A DNA stretch of 64,000 nucleotides from an uncultured Bacteroidales bacterium (lineage in GTDB: Bacteria > Bacteroidota > Bacteroidia > Bacteroidales > Paludibacteraceae). The DNA is taken from positions 17,105 to 81,104 of the forward strand of contig CALFTM010000062.1 of assembly GCA_937916355.1 (NCBI GenBank). Reading direction: 5' to 3'. Numbering within the stretch: the first letter of the stretch is position 1; every line of letters begins with the position of its first letter. A model generated the notes under the pieces. That model was not told the DNA's origin and did no database searches. It was given only the letters and a program-made list of their open reading frames with translations. A program made the translations under genes and the position numbers. This document shows, piece after piece, positions 25,760 to 33,448 of this stretch.

Positions 25760-26965
25760 TTAGATATTCTCTCCCTCTTCTTTATGATTAGCATAGTAAA
25801 CACGAAGCGGCGTAGATGTAACCTTGATGAATCCTTTAGCATCCTCAGAAGTCCACCCTTTGTTCATTTCGCCATACTCACCAAACTTGCTCTTTACCAA
25901 ATCATCTGCAGAATCAACACCCACAGTTGAGAATGAAAGAGGACGAAGTTCTAACGACACCTCTCCGTTCACATTCCGCTGAGAAGATTCCAACATTGCT
26001 TCGATGTCGCGCATCACAGGCTCCAAATACTGAGATTCATGAAGGAACATTCCATACCAGTTTGCCACTTGGTCTTTCCAATATTGTTGCCATTTTGACA
26101 ACGTATATTTCTCCAAAAAGCGGTGCGCTCCGATAATCAACATTGGGGCAGCTGCCTCAAAACCGACACGACCCTTGATTCCGATGATTGTATCACCGAC
26201 ATGCATATCACGACCGATTCCGTAAGCCGCACCAATCTCTTCGATGGCTTGGATGCACTCTATCTTATCTGCGTATTCTTTACCATTCACTGAGCAGACC
26301 TCTCCGTTTTTGAAACCGATTTTCAATATCTCACTTCCCGTCTTCGTCACTTGCTTCAAGTAAGCAGACTCTGGCAATCCCTCTCTTGAATCCAAAATCT
26401 CACCACCACAAATAGAAGTACCCCAGATACCTACATTATATGAGTATTTCAATTTTGTCCAATCTGCAGAAAATCCATGCTCGTTCAAGTAGTCGATCTC
26501 ATATTGGCGAGTAAGCGTCATATCACGAGTAAGCGTAATAATCTCCACACCCGGTGCCATCACCAAGAAGGTCATATCAAAACGCACTTGGTCATTTCCT
26601 GCTCCGGTAGAACCATGGGCGATAGCATCTGCGCCAATCTCCTTCGCATAACGTGCGATAGCCATACCTTGGAATATACGCTCAGAAGAGACAGAAATAG
26701 GATAAGTTCCGTTACGAAGCACATTTCCGTAAACCATGTACTTCAAGCTCTTCTCGTAGTACTCCTTTGTGACATCGAGAGTGACATATTTCACAGCTCC
26801 GAGCTTATAAGCATTCTCTTCGTTTTGCTTCAACTGCTCATCACTGAAACCACCTGTGTTAGCACACGCAGCATATACCTCATACCCCTTTTCTTTTGCT
26901 AAATACATCACAGTAAATGAAGTGTCCAAACCTCCACTGAATGCAACAACCACTTTTTTTGCCAT
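25760..26965 (-). CDS. argG: Argininosuccinate synthase
   Basis: ArgG joins citrulline and aspartate with ATP in arginine synthesis. The 401-residue protein shows the ATP pyrophosphatase P-loop AFSGGLDTS at 8-16, the HGSTGAGNDQVRFD segment near 117-130 and SVSSERIFQGMAIARYAKE near 91-109. It follows the GNAT gene by 27 bases and argR, and the three genes form a regulatory and biosynthetic unit known from Bacteroides. The argC and argD genes that often follow are missing here; a terminator comes instead. Confidence 0.96.
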   Translation of the reverse strand: MAKKVVVAFSGGLDTSFTVMYLAKEKGYEVYAACANTGGFSDEQLKQNEENAYKLGAVKYVTLDVTKEYYEKSLKYMVYGNVLRNGTYPISVSSERIFQGMAIARYAKEIGADAIAHGSTGAGNDQVRFDMTFLVMAPGVEIITLTRDMTLTRQYEIDYLNEHGFSADWTKLKYSYNVGIWGTSICGGEILDSREGLPESAYLKQVTKTGSEILKIGFKNGEVCSVNGKEYADKIECIQAIEEIGAAYGIGRDMHVGDTIIGIKGRVGFEAAAPMLIIGAHRFLEKYTLSKWQQYWKDQVANWYGMFLHESQYLEPVMRDIEAMLESSQRNVNGEVSLELRPLSFSTVGVDSADDLVKSKFGEYGEMNKGWTSEDAKGFIKVTSTPLRVYYANHKEEGENI

Positions 26966-26992
26966 ATCCTAATTATAAATTATACACTTAGT

Positions 26993-27622
26993 TTACTCCA
27001 AATCGCGTTCTTTAATTGCCTTATCAACAATCTCTTTAACCTTTGTATCCTTCGACATCTCCCTTTCTGCCATTTCCAAGCACAATGGATCATGCGGATT
27101 GAACAACATACCTGTGCAGATGCAATAACGGCGGTCGGTTCTCTCCAAAACATCATAATTGACGCAACCCTTGCACCCTTTCCAGAAAGACTCGTCTTCG
27201 GTCAGGTCTGCGAATGTGACAGGCAGATACCCCAAGCGGGTATTCAACTTCATCACTGCCGCACCAGAAGTCAAACTGAATATCTTAGCCTCCGGCCAAC
27301 GAGTACGAGCCAACGTGAAGGTCACATGCTTGATGCGCCTTGCCAATCCATGACCACGATATTTCTCTGGAACTATCAGACCAGAGGTCGTCACATACTT
27401 CCTTGATTCCCAAGTCTCTATATAACTAAAACCTGCGAAATCATCACCACAAAGGGCAATCACCGCTTTCCCTTCACGAATTTTTTGTTTCACATACTCA
27501 GGATCACGCTTTGCAATACCAGTTCCACGAACCTTGGCAGCAGCCGCAATCGTCTCTAAGATAGTGTCCACATAAGGGATATGTCGCTCATCGGCAACAA
27601 AAATCTCAATTTCCTGATCCAT
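26993..27622 (-). CDS. GNAT-family acyltransferase, candidate acylglutamate synthase of arginine synthesis
   Basis: The 209-residue protein has one GNAT domain with the acyl-CoA loop YRGHGLARR near residues 88-96. A C-terminal extension follows with a cysteine cluster: CKGC near 150-153, then CIC near 168-170, which may hold a metal. Its place between argR and argG points to the missing first step of arginine synthesis. As I recall, the Bacteroides homologue in the same arrangement has been assigned as N-succinyl- or N-acetylglutamate synthase; Bacteroidetes use succinylated intermediates. That assignment could not be checked here. The GNAT fold is clear, the substrate is inference. Confidence 0.8.
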   Translation of the reverse strand: MDQEIEIFVADERHIPYVDTILETIAAAAKVRGTGIAKRDPEYVKQKIREGKAVIALCGDDFAGFSYIETWESRKYVTTSGLIVPEKYRGHGLARRIKHVTFTLARTRWPEAKIFSLTSGAAVMKLNTRLGYLPVTFADLTEDESFWKGCKGCVNYDVLERTDRRYCICTGMLFNPHDPLCLEMAEREMSKDTKVKEIVDKAIKERDLE

Positions 27623-27662
27623 AACTCTTTTTATAAAGATACAGATGAATTAAATTTTGAAA

Positions 27663-28160
27663 TTATATTTTTTTTATCGACGGGATAATTCGAGATAAAA
27701 CCTCCTCTACATCCCGTTGATCCAACTCTTCTTTTTTCACCGCAAATATCGTATCATCACCTGCGACCGTTCCGATAATCACACTCCTCGCACGACCATC
27801 AATCTCCGAAGCCAAACTGCTCGCATACCCCGGACGCGTGTGAATCACAACAATATTGCCAGAAAATTCCACCGTCGTACCCAAACCTCCAGAGAACATC
27901 TCTCCGGAAACATACGAATCTTCTGTCCCTCCGCCTCTGTTGGGCATCTGATACACATAGTTCCCCCGCTCATTTATCATCCGCAACACCTTCATCTGCT
28001 TCAGATACCTCGAAAGGGAAGCCTGTGCAACAACAACTCCTCTCGCAGCCATCAGCCTCAACAATTCATCTTGATTGCCGACCTCACAAGAAGTTATTAT
28101 ATCCTCAATGATCGAGAATTTCTCAGCTTTGCTTTTTACACCGTTATTTTCCACAATCAT
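27663..28160 (-). CDS. argR: Arginine repressor ArgR
   Basis: ArgR is the hexameric arginine-dependent repressor. The 165-residue protein has an N-terminal winged helix (about 12-85, with VVVAQASLSRYLKQMKVLRM as the recognition region). The C-terminal arginine-binding and oligomerisation domain carries the GTVAGDDT motif near residues 133-140. It is the first gene of the argR-GNAT-argG unit, and ARG-box-like sequences overlap its predicted promoter, so it very likely represses itself and the downstream genes. Confidence 0.95.
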   Translation of the reverse strand: MIVENNGVKSKAEKFSIIEDIITSCEVGNQDELLRLMAARGVVVAQASLSRYLKQMKVLRMINERGNYVYQMPNRGGGTEDSYVSGEMFSGGLGTTVEFSGNIVVIHTRPGYASSLASEIDGRARSVIIGTVAGDDTIFAVKKEELDQRDVEEVLSRIIPSIKKI

Positions 28161-28255
28161 TCAATTTTTACCTCATACATCCCGCATACTTCAACCTCTC
28201 TTGGGCTTTCTCGCCCCAAATCCTCCCTTGCAGAATATATTTTCATTACACAAGG

Positions 28256-28263
28256 CAAAAATA
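28256..28263 (-). promoter_or_regulatory. -7 promoter box of argR
   Basis: The minus strand reads TATTTTTG, an exact TAnnTTTG match. A TTTG lies 23 bases upstream. The leader to the argR ATG is about 90 bases and holds a small TTGGG/CCCAA hairpin. Confidence 0.55.
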
Positions 28264-28319
28264 TGAATAAATTTTCAAATATCAGCCAAATTTTAGAATA
28301 AATATTGAATGAATATTCA
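28264..28319. promoter_or_regulatory. Cluster of ARG-box-like operators at argR
   Basis: Compared with the E. coli ARG box core TGAATAATTATTCA, the sites TGAATAAATTTTCA (28264-28277, 12 of 14), AGAATAAATATTGA (28295-28308, 11 of 14) and TGAATGAATATTCA (28306-28319, 12 of 14) are close matches. The last two overlap and are offset by 11 bases, about one helical turn. The first touches the -7 box. This placement fits autorepression by ArgR. Confidence 0.6.
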
Positions 28320-28327
28320 TTCTTTTT

Positions 28328-28630
28328 TCAAGGGACTGGGTCATAACCACTTCCTCCCCACGGATGACATCTCATAATACGTTTAATTGACAACCATAAT
28401 CCCTTAAAAACGCCATGTCTCTTCAAGGCAATCATCGCATACTCCGAACAAGTGGGGGTGTACCTGCAAGATGGTGGCAACAAAGGAGATATGAATGCTC
28501 TATAAAAACGGATGGGCAATAACAAAATCCACACGAAACACTGAGAGACAAACGAAGTAACTCTCTTCAACAAACCCTCCTCCTCTTCTTTTTTAGAAGC
28601 AGTCTCCTCTATATGTTTTTCCTCCATCAT
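28328..28630 (-). CDS. yidD: Membrane protein insertion efficiency factor YidD
   Basis: YidD is a small membrane-associated protein that helps the YidC insertase. The 100-residue protein contains the family core from residue 40 on: IRFYRAFISPLLPPSCRYTPTC is followed by SEYAMIALKRHG and ends in RCHPWGGSGYDPVP. The three conserved cysteines are present. Its N-terminus carries a charged 30-residue extension rich in Glu and Lys. The ATG overlaps the rnpA stop by four bases. rpmH, usually upstream of rnpA in other phyla, is not here. Confidence 0.94.
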   Translation of the reverse strand: MMEEKHIEETASKKEEEEGLLKRVTSFVSQCFVWILLLPIRFYRAFISPLLPPSCRYTPTCSEYAMIALKRHGVFKGLWLSIKRIMRCHPWGGSGYDPVP

Positions 28631-29040
28631 ATTTTATACCTTCCATTTTTCAATCCTACAAGTAAGAGAGAAAGCATTTTCAACATTTTTTTCCGCAAAA
28701 AAGAGGAGTCTTCCAACTTTGTACCGACAAACTGAATGCCAACATACAGTTTTTCCTCCTTCTTGTTTAAATATTCATACAATGAATGTTTATTCAGCCG
28801 ATATGCCTCACGCATCCTTCTCTTCATGCAGTTACGGTCTACCGCATGCTTGAACCTCTTTTTTGAGACACTCACCAAAATGCGCAACGGCTCTGTTTCA
28901 TCATCTAACGCTTTAGACAATGTCACACGATAAGGAAAAAGAAAGAAGGAGTCACCCTTCTCGTACAAATGTTCGATAGCAGAGTCTCCATACAAATGCT
29001 CCCTTTTGGGGAACTGGTTTCTTTTCTTCAAATCGCTCAT
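28627..29040 (-). CDS. rnpA: Ribonuclease P protein component
   Basis: RnpA binds the RNase P RNA and helps 5' processing of tRNA precursors. The 137-residue protein opens with LKKRNQFPKREHL and carries the RNR signature in KHAVDRNCMKRRMREAYR near residues 65-82. It overlaps yidD by four bases, the conserved pairing. It starts about 17 bases below the T-tract of the hemD terminator. Its promoter is not obvious. Confidence 0.94.
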   Translation of the reverse strand: MSDLKKRNQFPKREHLYGDSAIEHLYEKGDSFFLFPYRVTLSKALDDETEPLRILVSVSKKRFKHAVDRNCMKRRMREAYRLNKHSLYEYLNKKEEKLYVGIQFVGTKLEDSSFLRKKMLKMLSLLLVGLKNGRYKI

Positions 29041-29056
29041 AACGCAAAAGCTTCTC

Positions 29057-29107
29057 CAAAAAAAACTATGTCAGAAAAAGCCACCCACGGAAATTCCCTG
29101 ACATAGT
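29057..29107 (-). terminator. Terminator after hemD
   Basis: On the minus strand ACTATGTCAG and CTGACATAGT form a perfect ten-pair stem with a 23-base loop, followed by a run of T. It closes the greA-HIT-DUF4271-hemD region and separates it from rnpA-yidD. Confidence 0.85.
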
Positions 29108-29128
29108 CATAAATTTTTCAAAAAACTC

Positions 29129-29914
29129 TTATTTCTTTTTGTGGTTCTCCTTTAAGAAGAGATCCAACGCTGCTGGCATAGAGGGAGTTTCTGGCGTAGG
29201 AGCCTGAACATTCACCTCAAGACCTGCCTCTTTGGCAACTTTGGCTGTCGTTGCCCCCAGACAACCGATCGCCATCTCCCCCTGTTTGAAATCAGGGAAG
29301 TTTTTAAACAACGAACCGATTCCTGACGGACTGAAGAACACGAACATGTCATAATTGAAGTCTGGCTCCTCCGTAAAATCGGTACTAACCGTCTTATACA
29401 TCACCGCCTTCGTATAGGTCGCATTCGCCTTCTCCATCAAAGCGAGAATATCCTCTTTGCCCTCTGCCGCCGCACACGAATTAACACTATGCACATCCGC
29501 CACTGCAACCAAAAACTTCTCATCGAGGTGCTTATGCACACTGACCATCAAGTCCTCAATTTTTCCTGTCGCACTAAAAAACACCTTCCTCTTCCTGTAT
29601 TGGATGTAAGTTTGAAGATAATTGGCAACCGACTGTGAGACGCAAAAATACTTCATTGTCTCAGGAATCTTGATGCGCATCTCCTCGCATAATCTAAAAA
29701 AATGATCAATAGCAGTCCTTGCGGTGAACACAATTGCCGTGTGATCCAAAATAGAAACCTTTTGCTGACGAAATTCTTTAGCCAACACTGGTTCAACTTT
29801 GATAAATGGCTTAAAGTCAATCTTCACACCGTACTTCGTTTCTAAGTCAAAATACGGAGACTTCTCCGTCGTTGGTCTTGGCTGTGACACCAAAATACGT
29901 TTAATCTTCACCAT
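29129..29914 (-). CDS. hemD: Uroporphyrinogen-III synthase
   Basis: HemD cyclises hydroxymethylbilane to uroporphyrinogen III. The 261-residue protein is of HemD length and shows the two-domain pattern: an opening KRILVSQPRP, IVFTARTAIDHFF near residues 61-73, and the C-terminal FVFFSPSGIGSLFKNFP near 188-204 with GCLGATTAKVAKEAG near 212-226. HemD is poorly conserved, but these segments and the gene order DUF4271-hemD-rnpA, usual in Bacteroidales, support the call. Confidence 0.88.
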   Translation of the reverse strand: MVKIKRILVSQPRPTTEKSPYFDLETKYGVKIDFKPFIKVEPVLAKEFRQQKVSILDHTAIVFTARTAIDHFFRLCEEMRIKIPETMKYFCVSQSVANYLQTYIQYRKRKVFFSATGKIEDLMVSVHKHLDEKFLVAVADVHSVNSCAAAEGKEDILALMEKANATYTKAVMYKTVSTDFTEEPDFNYDMFVFFSPSGIGSLFKNFPDFKQGEMAIGCLGATTAKVAKEAGLEVNVQAPTPETPSMPAALDLFLKENHKKK

Positions 29915-29938
29915 TATGAAATCTTTTTTTTTAAAAAA

Positions 29939-30718
29939 TTACACAATGCCCACTAGTCCTAAACAAAAGGCCGCTGATGGCAAAATTTCAAGTGTGCAAA
30001 GATACAAAATCAAATAGAATAATGAGGGCAAGCCGTGAAAAAAAACGATAAATAACTTCAACAAATAGAGCAAAACGGCAAAAACACAGACTAAAAAGCC
30101 GACATAAATCGAAATTTCAGCATAAGAAGAATAGGTGATAAAGATGTCCACCACAAACAATACGGCAGAAAGAACTATCAAAACTGTATCATACGACAGT
30201 TTTAATTTCACATAAACATCATCATCGAAAAAAATGTATGTCAATAACCGAATAGTTCCGATTTTGAACAATATGTAGGCACTCACCACGGCGACCAAAT
30301 AGAGCAAAAGCATCCCTATCGACAAATTTGAAGTGATGCCCCAAAGATCTCTTACCCAATAGGCGAACAATGCAAGAGGAAAAACCGAAAGGTAAAGCGG
30401 AAGTCTCCGCACATGCGACACCTCAGGGACTGTAGCGGAATGCAATCGTCCGGGAGTGGGATTGAAGAAGGTTTTCAAGTCCCGGAGAAAAACAGAGGCA
30501 TAGCGCATCACAGACATCGTATAAAAAGCAAAGAAAAGAAACATAAGAGGCGTAAACCACACCTGCTGCTGTAGTGTTTCCGCCAACGGTGTCCCCTCAA
30601 TGGAGGGAATCTGCACGACCGCAACCTCACACTCTTCTTTTTTCTCGAGAAGACTGGAGTCCATGATGCCCACAACCGGGGAATAGCAGATAATTGAATC
30701 CTCTAATGTCTCTTCCAT
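29939..30718 (-). CDS. DUF4271 integral membrane protein
   Basis: This Bacteroidetes-specific membrane protein of unknown role has about seven hydrophobic segments between residues 40 and 255 and a short acidic N-terminus. I start it at the ATG at 30716-30718 (259 residues, MEETLEDS), because the three codons in front begin with TTG and fall inside a strong hairpin. It precedes hemD by 24 bases, a conserved arrangement that hints at a link to haem synthesis or envelope function. The catalytic role cannot be guessed. Confidence 0.8.
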   Translation of the reverse strand: MEETLEDSIICYSPVVGIMDSSLLEKKEECEVAVVQIPSIEGTPLAETLQQQVWFTPLMFLFFAFYTMSVMRYASVFLRDLKTFFNPTPGRLHSATVPEVSHVRRLPLYLSVFPLALFAYWVRDLWGITSNLSIGMLLLYLVAVVSAYILFKIGTIRLLTYIFFDDDVYVKLKLSYDTVLIVLSAVLFVVDIFITYSSYAEISIYVGFLVCVFAVLLYLLKLFIVFFHGLPSLFYLILYLCTLEILPSAAFCLGLVGIV

Positions 30719-30730
30719 AAGCAACAAGAA

Positions 30731-30752
30731 GGAGGAATGCGCACACTCCTCC
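30731..30752 (-). terminator. Terminator-like hairpin between the HIT gene and the DUF4271 gene
   Basis: On the minus strand nine pairs (GGAGGAGTG with CATTCCTCC, one G-T) enclose the loop TGCG and are followed by TTCTTGTT. It may reduce readthrough from greA-HIT into the DUF4271-hemD genes. Confidence 0.55.
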
Positions 30753-30765
30753 TGACTATAATTTT

Positions 30766-31161
30766 CTATAAACGCACTTTTGCACTGATTTGCTCCGCAA
30801 TACTAATCATCTCCTCTTGTGAAAAACTCTTTTTGTTCGCAAAATTGAGGTCTCCCTCATTTTGAATCGGAATCAAATGGATGTGGGTATGCGGCACTTC
30901 CAGCCCCATGACCGCAACAGAAATCCTTTTACAAGGCACAACCTCCTCAATCGCCAAAGCTACTTTTTTTGCAAAAACCATCAAGTCGCCAACTGTCTCA
31001 TCATCCAATCGGAAAATATAATCCTCCTCCACTTTGGGGATGACCAAGGTATGTCCCTTTTGCACAGGATTTATATCCAAAAAAGCAAAGAATCTCTCAT
31101 CTTCTGCTATTTTGTAACACGGGATTTCCCCATTTACAATCTTTGTGAATATTGTAGCCAT
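30766..31161 (-). CDS. HIT family nucleotide-binding protein (HinT-like)
   Basis: The 131-residue protein is a histidine-triad hydrolase of the HinT group, which cleaves adenosine phosphoramidates and similar nucleotides. It starts with TIFTKIVNGEIPCYKIAED, has FLDINPVQKGHTLVIPK near residues 28-44 and the triad HTHIHLIPI near 91-99. The physiological substrate is not defined for this group. It follows greA by five bases. Confidence 0.93.
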   Translation of the reverse strand: MATIFTKIVNGEIPCYKIAEDERFFAFLDINPVQKGHTLVIPKVEEDYIFRLDDETVGDLMVFAKKVALAIEEVVPCKRISVAVMGLEVPHTHIHLIPIQNEGDLNFANKKSFSQEEMISIAEQISAKVRL

Positions 31162-31166
31162 TTGAA

Positions 31167-31640
31167 TTAGATTGAAATTTCTACTATTTCAAAAGGGATT
31201 TTACCTGCTGGCACGGATACCTCAACCACGTCGCCTTTCTTATGCCCCATGAGAGCCTTGGCGATGGGTGTTCCGACGGACAATTTACCCTCTTTAAGAT
31301 TTGCCTCATGTTCAGAAACCAAGGTATAGGTCATCTCCGCTCCGTTTTTGGTGTTACGGATCTTCACCTTGTTGAGAATCTGAACCACATCTGTATTGAG
31401 ACGCGACGAGTCTATGATTTTTGCGTAAAGGATCTTCTCTTTCAAAAGGGAAATCTTTCCCTCCAACAGTCCTTGCGCTTCTTTTGCTGCATCATACTCG
31501 GCATTCTCAGACAGGTCGCCTTTGTCACGAGCCTCCGCAATCTGCTTTGAAATATTCGGTCTTTCTACCGTCTCCAAATGCTTCAACTCTTCCAACATTT
31601 TATTGTAACCTTCTTCGGTTACGTAAGAAACTGCTGCCAT
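31167..31640 (-). CDS. greA: Transcription elongation factor GreA
   Basis: GreA binds the RNA polymerase secondary channel and stimulates cleavage of backtracked RNA. The 157-residue protein has the N-terminal coiled coil with the acidic tip DLSENAEYDAAKEAQ near residues 42-56. The C-terminal FKBP-like domain includes LVSEHEANLKEGKLSVGTPIA near 107-127 and GKIPFEIVEI at the end. It is first in the transcript and has a long 5' leader of about 158 bases. Confidence 0.95.
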   Translation of the reverse strand: MAAVSYVTEEGYNKMLEELKHLETVERPNISKQIAEARDKGDLSENAEYDAAKEAQGLLEGKISLLKEKILYAKIIDSSRLNTDVVQILNKVKIRNTKNGAEMTYTLVSEHEANLKEGKLSVGTPIAKALMGHKKGDVVEVSVPAGKIPFEIVEISI

Positions 31641-31805
31641 AATTACTTTTTATTTTTTTTTAATTTATTCTAAATTAACTTGGATAGCCTCTTCTTTTCA
31701 TCCTACATCCACCAATCTGAAAATTCATAAAATAAATAGAATCCCAGCCTTAAGACCAGAACTCTATCAAAACCTCATCGTACAAGAAGTATGCTATCTC
31801 TTTTG

Positions 31806-31837
31806 CAAAGATAGTCTAAAACTTCTACTAAACCAAA
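31806..31837 (-). promoter_or_regulatory. Promoter of greA
   Basis: TTTG (31834-31837), a 20-base spacer and TATCTTTG (31806-31813) form a near-perfect Bacteroidetes promoter on the minus strand. The predicted start is near 31799, so the greA leader is about 158 bases and contains a 17-codon open frame (31675-31728) of doubtful meaning. Confidence 0.7.
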
Positions 31838-31916
31838 GAAGTTTCATTTTTTTTTGGGAACGTCCATTCTGAAACACCCCGAAACCCATATTGGCAAATG
31901 CCATAATTATGGGTTG

Positions 31917-32276
31917 TCATTGGGAACAGAATTTTTTAACGAGGGAAGATATTTGTTCGCACTTCTGGGCTAACTCATCCGACAAATCCTTCTTTTTTAA
32001 CTCTTCTATCGCCACACCTATATTGCAGACAATCTCCCCGAAGGTACTTCCACAGAAGGCATCCCGCAGAGTGTCCGCCTCCTTAACCAGATCATTGGCT
32101 TGCAGTTGCCCCCGTAGATCATTGGCTTCTTTATAAATCTCCTCCAAATCATTGGTCGCAGTACGAGGCCGGTCACTACACAAACGTTTCAACCGCTCCA
32201 ACCGCTTCTTCTTCTCCCAAGCAACCTTCTTTTGCTCAAAATCCTCTTTTTTCTTCTCTAAATAATTATCTGCCAT
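31917..32276 (-). CDS. Hypothetical coiled-coil protein (MADNYLEKK type)
   Basis: I do not recognise a defined family. From the ATG at 32274-32276 the product has 119 residues beginning MADNYLEKKKEDFEQKK; the nine codons in front do not look native. The first 35 residues are very rich in Lys and Glu and should be a single charged helix. The rest looks helical with three cysteines. Many Bacteroidetes small proteins begin this way, from memory. It starts 43 bases after the Smr-domain gene and is probably cotranscribed with it. Confidence 0.7.
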   Translation of the reverse strand: MADNYLEKKKEDFEQKKVAWEKKKRLERLKRLCSDRPRTATNDLEEIYKEANDLRGQLQANDLVKEADTLRDAFCGSTFGEIVCNIGVAIEELKKKDLSDELAQKCEQISSLVKKFCSQ

Positions 32277-32319
32277 GTCAACTCTTAATAATATCCAGCA
32301 CAACCAAAACCCAGCACGC

Positions 32320-33381
32320 TCACTTTATCGTCACCATGGTCGCACCATACCCATACTCTTGGAAGGAGGCATCCTGCACATAGCAGGTGACATACTTCAG
32401 TTTCAACTGTTTCAACAGTTCCTTCCTCAACACCCCGTTGCCTTTACCATGGATGAAAACAATCTTCTGACCTTTTTTCTTCAAGTTCTCATTCATGACT
32501 TGATGGAAGGTGTCAACCTGATATTGCAACAGGTCGCCTGAGGACATGCCATTGATGTTGTCCAACAACTGGTGGATGTGTAAATCTTTTACGATAATGT
32601 CTGATTGAGAATTACTTTTCTTGGAGATTTTGGCTGGGAAGACCGTCTCCTTCTGACGCACGATTTTTTCCAGATCCTCCTCTTCCATCACCGACCCTAT
32701 CGGATTATCATTCTTAACGAGCGGATAAACCAAGGCGTTTTCATCAAAATAGTCATTCTCCACAAAACAGTGGAGTTTGAAGAACTTCACGGCATTCACT
32801 TTCAGCTGGACATCATAAACCGGCTTCAAATGGTAGGGCTTATTCTCTTTCAACGCCATCAACTGAACTCTTACCACCTCCCAATCATTCAACTCCTCTC
32901 TTTTAATCTCTTGCAAGATGATTTTGGTGTTCGGTTGAATGAACCCTATCTTCCTGCTTATGAATTTCGTCCCTGAATGGGTCGCAATATTGTAACATAG
33001 GTAATAGTTGCTGTCATTCACCAGATAGGCATCGAAGTCCGTCGTCGACAGAACTTTCGCATTTTGAGGCAAGAAAGCCAAAAACACATTCAAGATTTCA
33101 CCCTCCGGAGTCTCCTCCTGCGGCACATAATCATCTTCCTCCTTCTCCTTTTCAACAAATTCGGAGAGGGTCTCCACCGGTTTTTCTCTCTTTTTCTCTT
33201 GGGTGTGCACTTTAGAATCGCTCTCCACCACCACACACTCTCTCGCCAACGTAGGCACATCAAAACCATCATCGTCGGTGACCATCACCAACTCACGGCT
33301 GACTATCTTCGACACGACCCCACCGCCTGTCGCATTCAAAAATCTAACTCTATCTCCAACTTTTACCATAACATTCTTCAA
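32320..33381 (-). CDS. DUF2027 / Smr-domain protein
   Basis: The 353-residue protein starts with a small beta domain (about 5-50, VKVGDRVRFLNATGGG). A charged linker and the DUF2027 beta-rich region follow (about 95-240). A C-terminal Smr domain covers about 270-353, with the HGKGNGVLRKELLKQL motif and a GATMVTIK end. Smr domains occur at the end of MutS2 and in stand-alone nucleases that nick DNA or RNA, including at collided ribosomes. Activity here is inferred from the domain only. It is divergent from queA with 67 bases between the starts. Confidence 0.85.
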   Translation of the reverse strand: MKNVMVKVGDRVRFLNATGGGVVSKIVSRELVMVTDDDGFDVPTLARECVVVESDSKVHTQEKKREKPVETLSEFVEKEKEEDDYVPQEETPEGEILNVFLAFLPQNAKVLSTTDFDAYLVNDSNYYLCYNIATHSGTKFISRKIGFIQPNTKIILQEIKREELNDWEVVRVQLMALKENKPYHLKPVYDVQLKVNAVKFFKLHCFVENDYFDENALVYPLVKNDNPIGSVMEEEDLEKIVRQKETVFPAKISKKSNSQSDIIVKDLHIHQLLDNINGMSSGDLLQYQVDTFHQVMNENLKKKGQKIVFIHGKGNGVLRKELLKQLKLKYVTCYVQDASFQEYGYGATMVTIK

Positions 33382-33410
33382 ATTACTTCTATGAATAGCG
33401 CAAAGTTCAT

Positions 33411-33418
33411 TATTTTTG
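33411..33418 (+). promoter_or_regulatory. -7 promoter box of queA
   Basis: TATTTTTG matches TAnnTTTG exactly, 30 bases before the queA ATG, inside the 67-base gap shared with the divergent Smr gene. Confidence 0.5.
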
Positions 33419-33448
33419 CAGATAATAAAAAATGAATCAGTATAAAAA

